Source: Streptomyces triticagri | Lineage (GTDB): Bacteria; Actinomycetota; Actinomycetes; Streptomycetales; Streptomycetaceae | Reading direction: 5' to 3' | Length of the DNA stretch: 62,292 nucleotides | NCBI RefSeq assembly: GCF_003429565.1 | Contig: NZ_QUAK01000122.1 | Span: 1-62,292, forward strand | In this document: positions 1-8,472 of the stretch, one piece after another | How the letters are laid out: each line of letters opens with the position of its first letter | How positions within the stretch are numbered: position 1 is the stretch's first letter | Program-made: the position numbers and the translations under genes | The notes under the pieces: model-generated | What the model was told of the DNA's origin: nothing | The model's input: the letters and a program-made list of their open reading frames with translations, nothing else | Databases searched by the model: none

Positions 1-6
1 GATATT

Positions 7-29
7 CAGCCCGTCCGGCGCTTGAGGAC
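7..29 (-). repeat. Interspersed short repeat, copy 1
   Basis: About 22 bp reading GTCCTCAAGCGCCGGACGGG followed by CTG on the minus strand. The same sequence with one or two changes recurs at 16575, 16604, 16675, 22691, 62125, 62154, 62226 and 62271. This copy lies just past the stop codon of nucS. Repeats of this kind are scattered between genes in Streptomyces chromosomes; I know no assigned function. Confidence 0.8.
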
Positions 30-35
30 AAGCCT

Positions 36-698
36 TCAGAACAAGCGCAGCTTGTCGTCCTCGATGCCGCGCAGGGCGTCGTAATCCAGTACCGCGCACC
101 CGATACCGCGATCCGTCGCGAGGACCCTCGCCTGCGGCTTGATCTCCTGCGCGGCAAAGACGCCCCGTACCGGCGCGAGATGCGGATCGCGGTTGAGCAG
201 CTCGAGATAGCGCGTGAGCTGCTCGACGCCGTCGATCTCGCCGCGCCGCTTGATCTCCACCGCGACCGTCGCCCCGTCCGCGTCCCGGCAGAGGATGTCG
301 ACCGGCCCGATGGCCGTCGGGTACTCGCGGCGGATCAGCGTGTAGCCCTCGCCGAGCGTGTCGATCCGGTCGGCGAGCAGCTCCTGCAGATGCGCCTCCA
401 CGCCGTCCTTGATCAGGCCGGGGTCCACGCCGAGTTCGTGGGAGGAGTCGTGCAGGACCTCTTCCATGGTGATGATGAGCTTCTCGCCCGCCTTGTTGAC
501 CACGGTCCAGACGTTGTCCTCGCCCTCCTTCAAGGTGCAGGGCGGGGACATCCAGTTGAGGGGCTTGTAGGCCCGGTCGTCCGCATGGATCGAGACACTG
601 CCGTCAGCCTTGACCAGGATGAGGCGGGGCGCGAGGGGGAGGTGGGCCGTGAGCCTGCCCGCGTAGTCCACGGAGCAGCGGGCGATGACGAGACGCAT
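36..698 (-). CDS. nucS: Endonuclease NucS (mismatch-specific)
   Basis: 220 aa. NucS (EndoMS) is the actinobacterial enzyme that cuts both strands at certain mispairs and replaces the missing MutS/MutL pathway. The C-terminal nuclease domain shows the expected acidic/lysine site: D134 in GPVD, then E148 and K150 in VAVEIKRRG. The protein ends in DDKLRLF, which fits the C-terminal beta-clamp-binding tail known for the family. I start at the ATG giving MRLVIARCS, the family's usual N-terminus; a TTG three codons upstream is also open. No Shine-Dalgarno sequence is visible. A TAGCGT box lies 8 nt before the ATG, so the message may be leaderless. The gene stands alone, divergent from its right neighbour. 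Confidence 0.95.
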   Translation of the reverse strand: MRLVIARCSVDYAGRLTAHLPLAPRLILVKADGSVSIHADDRAYKPLNWMSPPCTLKEGEDNVWTVVNKAGEKLIITMEEVLHDSSHELGVDPGLIKDGVEAHLQELLADRIDTLGEGYTLIRREYPTAIGPVDILCRDADGATVAVEIKRRGEIDGVEQLTRYLELLNRDPHLAPVRGVFAAQEIKPQARVLATDRGIGCAVLDYDALRGIEDDKLRLF

Positions 699-706
699 GG
701 TCGGCA

Positions 707-712
707 ACGCTA
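707..712 (-). promoter_or_regulatory. -10 box for nucS, leaderless candidate
   Basis: TAGCGT on the minus strand, 8 nt before the ATG. It fits the TANNNT Streptomyces -10 pattern and implies transcription starts at or next to the start codon. I see no good -35 element. Confidence 0.4.
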
Positions 713-976
713 CTCGACCATGGGCGGTCCGCGCGATTCGCCCTGGAGGACCACCCGCCCGGGGGGCCCGACTTTCGGTCGTAACCGCTCAACACCCCAC
801 GGATGCACGCGATTTGACGCCGCATGTTATTGGCCGGTTGTGCGCGCATTCTCCTGGTGCGGGCAGGACACGATGTTTACCGTGGAAGCAGGAGGTCGCG
901 GAGCGTGCACGCTGCATAGGCGGACTCCTGCCCTGTCCGTCAGCCCCCGCCCCTCGGGGGTCCGAGAGGAGAACCC

Positions 977-1369
977 ATGTCGCTCGACGTCTCACCGGCG
1001 CTGTTGGAGCAGGCCGAGCGAGGCGAGGTCGATGAAGCCGCCTTTGTCGACTGCGTCCGGAACTCCCTGCCCTATGCGTGGGAGATGATCAGCTCACTGG
1101 TGGCCCGGCTGAAGGTCGACGGCGGAGAGTTCGCCGACAACCAGACGCCGCCGCCGGACGAGCAGGCGCGCGGGCAGCTGCTGCGCGCGCTCGCGAGTGA
1201 CGCGATACGCGGCTCGCTCGAACGGCACTTCGGGGTGCGCCTCGCATTCCAGAACTGCCATCGGGTCGCCGTCTTCCCACTCGGTTCCGAGGCCGATGAT
1301 CGGCTGTCCCGGTTCACCTCGATCCGTGGCCAGCTGCTCAACCAGTCGCCGGAACTCCGGGACTGCTGA
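977..1369 (+). CDS. SCO5389-family conserved protein
   Basis: 130 aa, soluble, with no signal peptide or membrane segment. It matches the small Streptomyces family named after SCO5389, which sits beside nucS in S. coelicolor (recalled, not searched). The N-terminus is acidic and helical (SLDVSPALLEQAERGEVDEAAFVDCVRNSLPYAW). The middle is Pro-rich and the C-terminus ends PELRDC. GAGAGGAGA lies about 5 nt before the ATG and supports this start. The function is unknown. Its conserved pairing with nucS is only positional, because the genes are divergent. Confidence 0.88.
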   Translation: MSLDVSPALLEQAERGEVDEAAFVDCVRNSLPYAWEMISSLVARLKVDGGEFADNQTPPPDEQARGQLLRALASDAIRGSLERHFGVRLAFQNCHRVAVFPLGSEADDRLSRFTSIRGQLLNQSPELRDC

Positions 1370-1469
1370 GGTCTGTTGCTGCCGCCCCGTACGCGGGAGG
1401 TGTGTTGTCCGGGGCGGCAGCCCTCCGCGCGGCCACGGCGCCGGTGAGCAGCGCGCCGGGAACGCGGAC

Positions 1470-2504
1470 TCAGTGCGCGGGGAGTCGGGGCAGTACGTCC
1501 GACCCCATGCGCCGTACGTTCTCCTCGGTGGCCGTGAGGTCGCCGGAGCCCTCCATGAGCAGTGCGAAGCGGGTGATGCCCGTGCGCTCGGCAGTCGCCG
1601 CCAGGCGGTCCGCGCACTGGCGGGGTGTGCCCACCGGGTGCAGTCCGCAGAGCAGTTCCGTGTACGCCGCGGGGTCGCGCATCCTGCGCAGCCGGCCGTC
1701 CACCGTCACATGGGCGTCGAGACCCTGCTTCAGCCAGCCCGGCATCGCCTTCATCAGCGTCTCCGCCGCATCACTGCGCCGGTCCCCGACCTGGGCCACG
1801 CCCGCCGACACATGGCCGGCCGCGGCGACATCCTCCGGCGGATGCCCGGCCGCCCGAGCGCAGCGCCGCCACAGGCCGACCATGTCCGCCTTCTCCTCGT
1901 CCCCGACGTGCATGCCGAGCAGCATCGGAACGCCGCGCTCCGCGGCCGTCCTGACACTCGCGGGCGAGGTGCACGCGACCAGCACCTCGGGCGCCTCGGG
2001 ACCGCTGAGCAGCTCGTCGGGCCGCGGCACCACCGCCACCTCGCGGAAGGCGAAGCGCTCGCCGTCCGCCGCCACCCGGGGCTCCCTGAGCCAGCGCAGC
2101 AGCAGATCGAGCGATTCGGTGAACCCGCTCTCGTACGCCTCGAGTCCGCTGCCGAAGACCTCCAGATCGACCCACGGTCCGCCGCGGCCGACGCCGAGCG
2201 AGAACCGGCCGCCGCTGGTGACATGCAGCAGCGCCGCCTGCTCGCCGACCGTGACCGGATGCTGGGTGGGCAGCACGCTCACCGCTGTGCCGACCCGGAT
2301 CCGGCGGGTGCGGCCGAGCAGCAGCGCGGCCAGTGTGGTGGCCGACGGGCACACGCCGTACGGCACGAAGTGGTGCTCGGCCAGCCAGACCGCGTCGAGC
2401 CCGGCCTCTTCCGCCACTTCCGTGGTACGGACGGCCCGGTGCAGCGCTTCCCCTTGGCCCTGGCCCGGGAACTGTGCGGCCAGTACGAAACTTCCCACGC
2501 GCAT
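1470..2504 (-). CDS. LLM-class flavin-dependent oxidoreductase
   Basis: 344 aa. This is a luciferase-like monooxygenase-fold enzyme that would use reduced flavin or F420; the substrate cannot be read from sequence. The N-terminus MRVGSFVLAAQFPGQGQGEA, then LDAVWLAEHHFVPYGVCPSA and RIRVGTAVSVLPTQHPVTVGEQAALL, are the usual LLM blocks, followed by a GVGRGGPW segment. The frame is open 81 codons further upstream, but the ATG chosen has AGGAG 7 nt before it and starts exactly at the conserved first strand. It is a single-gene unit, divergent from the next gene. Confidence 0.9.
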   Translation of the reverse strand: MRVGSFVLAAQFPGQGQGEALHRAVRTTEVAEEAGLDAVWLAEHHFVPYGVCPSATTLAALLLGRTRRIRVGTAVSVLPTQHPVTVGEQAALLHVTSGGRFSLGVGRGGPWVDLEVFGSGLEAYESGFTESLDLLLRWLREPRVAADGERFAFREVAVVPRPDELLSGPEAPEVLVACTSPASVRTAAERGVPMLLGMHVGDEEKADMVGLWRRCARAAGHPPEDVAAAGHVSAGVAQVGDRRSDAAETLMKAMPGWLKQGLDAHVTVDGRLRRMRDPAAYTELLCGLHPVGTPRQCADRLAATAERTGITRFALLMEGSGDLTATEENVRRMGSDVLPRLPAH

Positions 2505-2777
2505 CGAGACTCCTGATTCTTCGGCGCCGACGCGGCCTCCCCTGCAGGCAATAACGCGTGACACGTGCCAAAGGCACGGCTTGGCAAGCAGGTTGGCCCA
2601 TTTTCCGATGAGTGACGCGCGTCGGCAGTCTCGGTGCCGCAGGGGTACGCGTCTGGGTGACGTGTACCCGCAGTCGCGCCGCGTAGGCTGGACGGCATTC
2701 ACCTGAACCGCATCCGCCCGCACAGCAACTGCCCGTACCGCATCCATCCGTCCCCCGGACAGCCCGAGAGGTGTGCC

Positions 2778-3113
2778 GTGTCCCCGCGCCGAAACCGACC
2801 GAAGGCCGCCGGCTCAGCCGGCCGAGCGGGGGAGGAGGAGCGCGGCAGCCGTTACGGCGGGCATCAGCACACGGAGAGCTGGCAGGGCGAGGAGTTCAGC
2901 GTCCGGCATGTGGCGGGGGCGAGCAGCGCGGGCAAGACGTACCGCTGCCCCGGATGCGATCAGGAGATTCCCTCGGGGGTGGCCCATGTGGTCGCCTGGC
3001 CCGAGTTCGGCGGCGGGGTCGAGGACCGCAGGCACTGGCACAAGGCCTGCTGGAACGCGCGGGACCGCCGCACCACGCGGGTGCAGCGGTCCCGTAACGC
3101 GCCGAGGTTCTGA
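2778..3113 (+). CDS. Small zinc-ribbon-like conserved protein
   Basis: 111 aa, GTG start with GAGAGG 7 nt upstream. The first 50 residues are basic and low-complexity. The rest holds C57-x2-C60, H70, H86/H88 and C91 (YRCPGCDQEIPSGVAH, then RRHWHKACW), a plausible Cys/His zinc site. Close relatives in Streptomyces are often labelled 'ATP/GTP-binding protein', but I see no P-loop and do not support that name. It converges with the ABC permease gene, leaving 21 nt between them. It may be a nucleic-acid-binding or adaptor protein; nothing here decides. Confidence 0.82.
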   Translation: MSPRRNRPKAAGSAGRAGEEERGSRYGGHQHTESWQGEEFSVRHVAGASSAGKTYRCPGCDQEIPSGVAHVVAWPEFGGGVEDRRHWHKACWNARDRRTTRVQRSRNAPRF

Positions 3114-3134
3114 GGGGCGCCGGCGGCCCGGCGG

Positions 3135-4013
3135 TCAGACGTCCCGTGCCTCGAGCCGGATGAAGGCGCCGACGATCGCGGCGGCCGTGACGCCGATGAG
3201 CAGCCACAGCTGGGAGGTGCCGCCGGTACCGCCGTCGATCTCGAAGATCTTGGACAGCGAGTTCGGCGCGTTGTAGTCGAGCATCTTCTCGCCGATCGGG
3301 CGCATCGACTCGGAGATCATCAGGAACGCCGGCAGGATCGCCGGCACCAGGACCAGGCCCAGCATGGCGGTGATCGCCCCCGCCGAGTGCCGCAGCAACG
3401 CGCCCACGGCGAGCGCGAGTACACCGAGCAGCGAGACGTACAGGGAGCCCTTCAGGAGCGTGCCGCCCATCGGCGCCGCCTCCACCGAGCCGTCCTCGTG
3501 CATCCCCGAGGTGATCAGGCCGACCAGGCCGATCGCGCAGAACGACACCACGTACGCCACCAGGAAGAAGATCAGGAACTTCGCGGCGAGCACCCGGTGC
3601 CGCTGCGGCGAGGCCGTCATCGTCGTACGGATCATGCCGGTGCCGTACTCGGAGGAGACCACCAGGACGCCGAGCGTGATGAGGCAGATCTGGCCGAGGA
3701 TGAGACCGAAGAAGGCAGGCAGGGTGTACGGGACGTCGGCGTAGTCCCTGGGCTCGGTGTTCGCCGCGATGGCCAGGCCGGTGCCGATCACCAGGAGCAG
3801 GAAGATGCCGAGCGTCCACATCGTCGAGCGGACGGAACGGATCTTCGTCCACTCCGAGGCGAGTGCGTTCCCCAGGTGGGTGCGCTTGATCGGGATCGGC
3901 GAGGTGTAGGCGGCGCCCGGCAGACCCTGCCACTTCCCGGACGGGTCGGCCTGCTGCGGTGCGCCCTGCGGGGGCACGGGCGCGGGTGCCTGCTGCGGGT
4001 GCGGCGTGCTCAT
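3135..4013 (-). CDS. ABC-2 type transporter permease, pair 1
   Basis: 292 aa. The first 50 residues are Pro/Gln-rich and probably disordered and cytoplasmic. SEWTKIRSVRSTMWT then leads into about six hydrophobic segments. The motif SSEYGTGMIRTTM is typical of this permease family. The ATG overlaps the stop of the ATPase gene (ATGA), so the two are translationally coupled and should form one exporter. The substrate is unknown; such actinobacterial pairs are often linked to drug, bacteriocin or lipid export. The related pair at 5360-7159 points to an old tandem duplication. Confidence 0.88.
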   Translation of the reverse strand: MSTPHPQQAPAPVPPQGAPQQADPSGKWQGLPGAAYTSPIPIKRTHLGNALASEWTKIRSVRSTMWTLGIFLLLVIGTGLAIAANTEPRDYADVPYTLPAFFGLILGQICLITLGVLVVSSEYGTGMIRTTMTASPQRHRVLAAKFLIFFLVAYVVSFCAIGLVGLITSGMHEDGSVEAAPMGGTLLKGSLYVSLLGVLALAVGALLRHSAGAITAMLGLVLVPAILPAFLMISESMRPIGEKMLDYNAPNSLSKIFEIDGGTGGTSQLWLLIGVTAAAIVGAFIRLEARDV

Positions 4014-5194
4014 CGGGAGTCCTCGTTGTCCGTGTGCGGGGTCGGGGCGGGGGCCTGCGCGGGCGCGGCGGGCGCCTGCTGTGCGTACGGGTTGGGGCCC
4101 GCGGGAGCGCCGCCGTACGGCCCGCCAGGGGCGCCCTGCGGCATGCCGAACGGCTGACCGCCCTGCTGCGGCGGCGGGGGCGCGTACCAACCGGGCTGGT
4201 CCTGACCCGGCATCGGCGGCGCGAACTGGTCGGGCGCCCCGGCCGGCAGCTGCTGCTGCAGACCGGCGCGCTGGTCGATGGTCGAGCGGTAGTCGACGGC
4301 GCCCTGGGTCATCCGCATGTACGCCTCCTCGAGCGAGGCCTGGTGCGGGGACAGCTCCCACAGGCGGACGCTCGCACCGTGCGCGACATCGCTGATGCGG
4401 GGGAGCGGAAGGCCGGTGACCCGGAGCGCGCCGTCCTGCTCGGGCAGCACCTGGCCGCCGGCCTCGGTGAGCGCGGCCGTCAGCTTCTCGCGCTGCTGGG
4501 GATCGGTGTCCGGGGTGCGGACCCGGGCGAAGTCCGCGGAATTGGCCGAGATGAAGTCCTTGACGCTCATATCGGCGAGCAGCTGGCCGCGGCCGATCAC
4601 GATCAAGTGCTCGGCGGTGAGGGCCATTTCGCTCATCAGGTGCGAGGAGACGAAGACCGTACGGCCCTCCGCCGCGAGCTGCTTCATCAGATTGCGGACC
4701 CAGAGGATGCCCTCCGGGTCGAGGCCGTTGACCGGCTCGTCGAAGAGCAGCACCTGCGGGTCGCCGAGCAGCGCGGAGGCGATGCCGAGCCGCTGGCCCA
4801 TGCCGAGCGAGAAGCCCTTGGAGCGCTTCTTCGCCACGTCCTGCAGGCCGACCACGCCGAGCACCTCGTCCACCCGGCGGGCCGGGATGCCGGACAGCTG
4901 AGCCAGGCAGAGCAGGTGATTGCGCGCGTGCCGGCCACCGTGCACGGCCTTGGCGTCGAGCAGCGCGCCGACGTGCCGGGGGGCGTTCGGAAGCTTGCGG
5001 TAGGGATGACCGGCGATGGTCACATGGCCGGCGGAGGGGTTGTCGAGGCCGAGGATCATGCGCATCGTCGTCGACTTGCCCGAGCCGTTCGGCCCGAGGA
5101 ATCCGGTGACGGTGCCGGGCCGCACCTGGAAGGAAAGGTTGTACACGGCCGTCTTGGCGCCGTAGCGCTTCGTCAGGCCGACTGCCTCGATCAT
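4010..5194 (-). CDS. ABC transporter ATP-binding protein, pair 1
   Basis: 394 aa. The N-terminal nucleotide-binding domain has Walker A GPNGSGKST (about residue 40), signature LGMGQRLGI and Walker B VLLFDEPVNGLDPEG. A DrrA-like accessory region follows, then a C-terminal tail of about 75 residues made almost wholly of Pro, Gly, Gln and Ala (WYAPPPPQQGGQPFGMPQ and similar). The tail is longer than usual and should be disordered. I start at the ATG of MIEAVGLTKRYG with GGAG upstream; 16 more codons are open but do not match the family. Partner of the permease that follows. Confidence 0.9.
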   Translation of the reverse strand: MIEAVGLTKRYGAKTAVYNLSFQVRPGTVTGFLGPNGSGKSTTMRMILGLDNPSAGHVTIAGHPYRKLPNAPRHVGALLDAKAVHGGRHARNHLLCLAQLSGIPARRVDEVLGVVGLQDVAKKRSKGFSLGMGQRLGIASALLGDPQVLLFDEPVNGLDPEGILWVRNLMKQLAAEGRTVFVSSHLMSEMALTAEHLIVIGRGQLLADMSVKDFISANSADFARVRTPDTDPQQREKLTAALTEAGGQVLPEQDGALRVTGLPLPRISDVAHGASVRLWELSPHQASLEEAYMRMTQGAVDYRSTIDQRAGLQQQLPAGAPDQFAPPMPGQDQPGWYAPPPPQQGGQPFGMPQGAPGGPYGGAPAGPNPYAQQAPAAPAQAPAPTPHTDNEDSR

Positions 5195-5359
5195 GCTCCG
5201 CACCCATCGACAGGTCATTGACGTCGGGGCACCAGCACACACGCCCCCGTGAGGGCTAAGAGGATATCCACGCCTTGACGGTTCCAGGCAAACGCGAGCG
5301 GGTGCGCTCCGGCGTCCGCAGCATTCCCGCAGGCCTCGTTCGCACCATTCCCGCAGGCC

Positions 5360-6130
5360 TCAGGCGTCCCGCTTCTTCAGCAGCACATATCCGCCGATCA
5401 GCGCCGCGACCACCCACAGGGCCATGATTCCGAAACCGCCCCACGGCCCGTACGGGGTGTCGTCGTCCACCGGGCTGACCACTTCCATGATCTTCAGTCC
5501 CGCCTGGTCCGGCAGGAACTGCCCGATCTTCTCGGTGGCCGAGACATTTCCGAGGATGTTGGAGATCAGGAAGAAGAACGGCATCAGAATGCCGAGCGAC
5601 AGCATCGGACTGCGCAGCATGGCCGCGACACCCATCGAGAACACCGCGATCAGCGTCATGTAGAGACCGGCCCCGATCACCGCGCGCAGCACCCCCGCGT
5701 CACCGATCGACGCCTTGTGCTCGCCCATCACGGACTGCCCCGCGAAGAACGCGATGAAGGCGGTGATCAGGCCGACCACCAGGGCGAGCAGCGTGGCCAC
5801 CGCGATCTTGCAGAACAGGAAGGTGCCGCGCTGCGGTACGGCGGACAGCGAGGTGCGGATCATCCCGGTGCTGTACTCGTTCGCGACCACGAGCACCCCG
5901 AAGACGATCATGGCGAGCTGGCCGAGGCCCATCCCGGCGAAGCTGATCGCCGTGGCGTCGAAGCCCATCCGGTCCTTCGCGCCGAGATTGTCGAAGTCGT
6001 TCGAGGCGAGCCAGCTGATCAGGATGCCGAGCCCGATCGAGACGACCACGGCGAGTCCCAGCGTCCACACCGTCGACGAGACCGACCGGATCTTCGTCCA
6101 CTCCGAGCGGAGCACCTGTGTCGCAGCCAT
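5360..6130 (-). CDS. ABC-2 type transporter permease, pair 2
   Basis: 256 aa with about six membrane segments and the block EWTKIRSVSSTVWTLG followed by ANEYSTGMIRTSL. These are the same motifs as in the permease of pair 1, but without the Pro/Gln-rich N-terminal extension. The start codon lies 3 nt after the stop of its ATPase partner. It ends in LLKKRDA where pair 1 ends in RLEARDV, so even the last residues are related. It probably forms the membrane half of a second exporter; cargo unknown. Confidence 0.87.
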   Translation of the reverse strand: MAATQVLRSEWTKIRSVSSTVWTLGLAVVVSIGLGILISWLASNDFDNLGAKDRMGFDATAISFAGMGLGQLAMIVFGVLVVANEYSTGMIRTSLSAVPQRGTFLFCKIAVATLLALVVGLITAFIAFFAGQSVMGEHKASIGDAGVLRAVIGAGLYMTLIAVFSMGVAAMLRSPMLSLGILMPFFFLISNILGNVSATEKIGQFLPDQAGLKIMEVVSPVDDDTPYGPWGGFGIMALWVVAALIGGYVLLKKRDA

Positions 6131-6133
6131 CCG

Positions 6134-7159
6134 TCAGGCTCCCTCGTTCTTGCGCGCCTGCTGCTGATTCCACTGCTCGCCCCAGCCGGGCGCCGGGCCG
6201 CTCACGCCGCCGGACGGTGCGCCGGGGCCGGCTCCCGGCGGCGAGGACGCCGGATCCGAATGCGCGTGGTACTCCACGGACTCCGCGGTGAGCTGCATGA
6301 AGGCCTCCTCCAGGGAAGCCTGTTGCGGGCTCAGCTCGTGCAGTACGAGCCCGGCGCCCGCGGCGAGTTCACCGAGCCGGTCGGCGCCGACGCCGTCCAC
6401 CTCGAGCGTGCCGTTGCCCGCCTCCACCACGGTGATCCCGGCCTCGTGCAGCACGTCCCGCAGCCGCTCCTGCTGCGGCGAGCGCAGCCGTACGTAACTG
6501 CGCGAATTGGCGCGGATGAAGTCGGCCATCGAGGTGTCCGCGAGCAGCCTGCCCTGGCCGATGACCACCAGATGGTCGGCGGTCAGGGCCATTTCGCTCA
6601 TCAGATGCGAGGAGACGAAGACGGTACGGCCCTGGGCGGCGAGCCCTTTCATCAGATTGCGGATCCAGTGGATGCCCTCGGGGTCGAGGCCGTTCACCGG
6701 CTCGTCGAACATCAGGATCTGCGGGTCGCCGAGCAGTGCGCCGGCGATGCCGAGCCGCTGCCCCATGCCGAGCGAGAAGCCCTTGGCCTTCTTCCCGGCG
6801 ACCGCCGTCAGGCCGACCGTGTCGAGGACCTCGTGCACACGCGCCCGCGGGATGCCGTTCGACTGGGCGAGGCACAGCAGGTGGTTGAAGGCGCTGCGGC
6901 CGCCGTGCATCGCCTTCGCGTCGAGCAGCGCACCGATGTACGTCATCGGGTCCTTCAGCTGGTCGTAGTGCAGACCGTCGATCCGCACATCACCCGCGGT
7001 GGGGTGATCGAGGCCGAGCAGCATCCGCATCGTCGTCGACTTGCCCGCGCCGTTCGGACCGAGGAAGCCGGTGACGATGCCCGGGCGGACCGTGAAGGTC
7101 AGCCGGTCGACGGCGACCTTCTCGCCGTATCGCTTGGTCAGGCCCGCGAGCTCGATCAT
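6134..7159 (-). CDS. ABC transporter ATP-binding protein, pair 2
   Basis: 341 aa. Walker A GPNGAGKST, signature LGMGQRLGI and Walker B ILMFDEPVNGLDPEG are intact. The C-terminal 45 residues are again Pro/Gly/Gln-rich (PPGAGPGAPSGGVSGPAPGW), echoing the tail of the pair 1 ATPase. I choose the ATG of MIELAGLTKRYG. There is no Shine-Dalgarno sequence, but TAGCGT sits exactly 7 nt upstream, so the mRNA may be leaderless. It is the first gene of a two-gene operon with the permease. Confidence 0.89.
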   Translation of the reverse strand: MIELAGLTKRYGEKVAVDRLTFTVRPGIVTGFLGPNGAGKSTTMRMLLGLDHPTAGDVRIDGLHYDQLKDPMTYIGALLDAKAMHGGRSAFNHLLCLAQSNGIPRARVHEVLDTVGLTAVAGKKAKGFSLGMGQRLGIAGALLGDPQILMFDEPVNGLDPEGIHWIRNLMKGLAAQGRTVFVSSHLMSEMALTADHLVVIGQGRLLADTSMADFIRANSRSYVRLRSPQQERLRDVLHEAGITVVEAGNGTLEVDGVGADRLGELAAGAGLVLHELSPQQASLEEAFMQLTAESVEYHAHSDPASSPPGAGPGAPSGGVSGPAPGWGEQWNQQQARKNEGA

Positions 7160-7166
7160 GCGGACC

Positions 7167-7172
7167 ACGCTA
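7167..7172 (-). promoter_or_regulatory. -10 box, ABC pair 2 ATPase, leaderless candidate
   Basis: TAGCGT on the minus strand, 7 nt before the ATG. No ribosome-binding site is present. Confidence 0.4.
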
Positions 7173-7236
7173 GAACGGGACAAACTGCCCCGCCACCGGG
7201 GCCGGATGCCCGCGACCCCCACCCCTGGACACGCGA

Positions 7237-7268
7237 GAGCCCCGCACCGCCGAAGCGGTACGGGGCTC
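7237..7268 (-). terminator. Rho-independent-like terminator after filP
   Basis: GAGCCCCGCACCGC, a CGAA loop, then a complementary arm: 13 of 14 positions pair. It lies 21 nt past the filP stop and before the ABC pair 2 promoter. There is no T-run, as is usual for Streptomyces terminators. Confidence 0.75.
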
Positions 7269-7289
7269 GGGCGACCCGATGAGGGAACG

Positions 7290-8228
7290 TCAGCGCGTCT
7301 GCTGAGCCGGCACCCCGTGCGAGGCGGCCGCCTCGTCCTCGGCGGGCTGGCCCGCGGCGGCGACCGCGGCACCCGTCAGGGTCGCCAGCATCTCCCGGAC
7401 GTTCGTCAGCTGGGCGTTGATCGAGTCGCGGCGGTTCGTCAGCGCCGCGAGCTCGCGCTCGGACTCGCTGCGGATCCGGTCCGCCTTGGCGTTCGCGTCC
7501 GCCACGATGTCCTCGGCCTGGCGCTGCGCGGTCTCCACCGTCTGGCGGGCGCGGCGCTCGGCGTCGGTGCGCAGCTTCTCGGCCTCGAGACGCAGCTGCT
7601 CCGCGCGGTGCTCGATCTCCGCGAGACGCTTCTCCGCCTTCGCCTGACGGGAGGCCAGGTCCCGCTCGGACTGCTCGCGGCGCTTGGCCAGATTGGTCTC
7701 GAAGTCCGCCGCTGCCTGGGCGGCCTTGGCGCGGGTGTCCTCGAAGAGCGCGTCCGCCTCCTCGCGCTTGGACTGCGCGTCCTTCTGCGCCTCGGCACGC
7801 AGCGCGGACGCCTCGCCCTTGGCCTGCTCGACGATCCGGGCGCCCTCGTCCTCCGCCTTCGCCTTGCGCTCGGAGGCGAACGCCTCCGCGTCGTTGCGCA
7901 CCTGCTGGGCGGCGGACTCGGCGAGCTCGCGGTGCTGCTCGGAGGCGCGACGGGCCTCCTCGCGCAGGTCCTTGGCCTCTTCCTCGGCGAGGCGGAGGAT
8001 CTTCTCCACCCGGGCACCGAGACCGGCGTACGACGGCTCGGCGTCGTCCACCTGCGCCTGTGCGTTCTGTGTCTCGAGGTGGAGTTCCTCGATGCGCTTT
8101 TCCAGAGCGGTGATACGGGACAGTGCGCTGTCACGGTCGGAGACGAGCTTGGAGATACGTTCGTCCACCTGAGCGCGGTCGTACCCACGCCGCACAAGCT
8201 CGAAGCCGTAGGGGGAAGTGTCGCTCAT
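7290..8228 (-). CDS. filP: FilP, coiled-coil cytoskeletal protein
   Basis: 312 aa, almost entirely alpha-helical coiled coil rich in Ala, Glu, Arg and Gln, with no signal peptide. The N-terminus YGFELVRRGYDRAQVDERI resembles the DivIVA-type N-terminal motif, after which the heptad/hendecad pattern runs to about residue 295. In S. coelicolor FilP (SCO5396, about the same length) forms filaments behind hyphal tips, interacts with DivIVA and gives the hypha stiffness; it was first annotated as cellulose-binding. The ATG has AGGAAC upstream. scy lies directly upstream on the same strand, with a 244-nt gap holding a long imperfect hairpin. Confidence 0.95.
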   Translation of the reverse strand: MSDTSPYGFELVRRGYDRAQVDERISKLVSDRDSALSRITALEKRIEELHLETQNAQAQVDDAEPSYAGLGARVEKILRLAEEEAKDLREEARRASEQHRELAESAAQQVRNDAEAFASERKAKAEDEGARIVEQAKGEASALRAEAQKDAQSKREEADALFEDTRAKAAQAAADFETNLAKRREQSERDLASRQAKAEKRLAEIEHRAEQLRLEAEKLRTDAERRARQTVETAQRQAEDIVADANAKADRIRSESERELAALTNRRDSINAQLTNVREMLATLTGAAVAAAGQPAEDEAAASHGVPAQQTR

Positions 8229-8261
8229 GGGGTTCCTGTCGAATGAGACCGGTGAGGTGAA

Positions 8262-8323
8262 GGGGGGTGTTCTGAAAGCCCCGGGCGCCGCGGGTGCCGT
8301 ACGGGACTTTCAAAGCACCCCCC
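8262..8323 (-). promoter_or_regulatory. Long imperfect hairpin in the filP leader
   Basis: Two 17-nt arms (8262-8278 and 8307-8323) are complementary at 15 positions, with a 28-nt GC-rich loop. The structure lies 34-95 nt upstream of the filP ATG. It could be a scy terminator, an attenuator of scy-filP read-through, or a stable 5' leader. The arms are visible; the role is inference. Confidence 0.5.
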
Positions 8324-8472
8324 GAGGGGAATCCTAGGGGGCATTGCGGCGTGTCATCGAGCAGTTGCTCTTTTGATCTGGAGAATGACACCCCTTTTGA
8401 GTGGCGAACCCGCGGACCGCTTGCACGTGCCCGGGTCAAACCCCTTGCCTAGCCCACTCATTGACTGCCGCG

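Noticed and set aside
2778..3113. 'ATP/GTP-binding protein' label carried by homologues
   Set aside because: No Walker A motif is present; the only clear feature is the Cys/His cluster.
4010..5240. Second reading frame joined to the ABC permease 1 gene, giving an apparent 701-residue protein
   Set aside because: The upstream part is an out-of-frame reading of the ATPase gene. The true permease starts at 4013 with an ATGA overlap.
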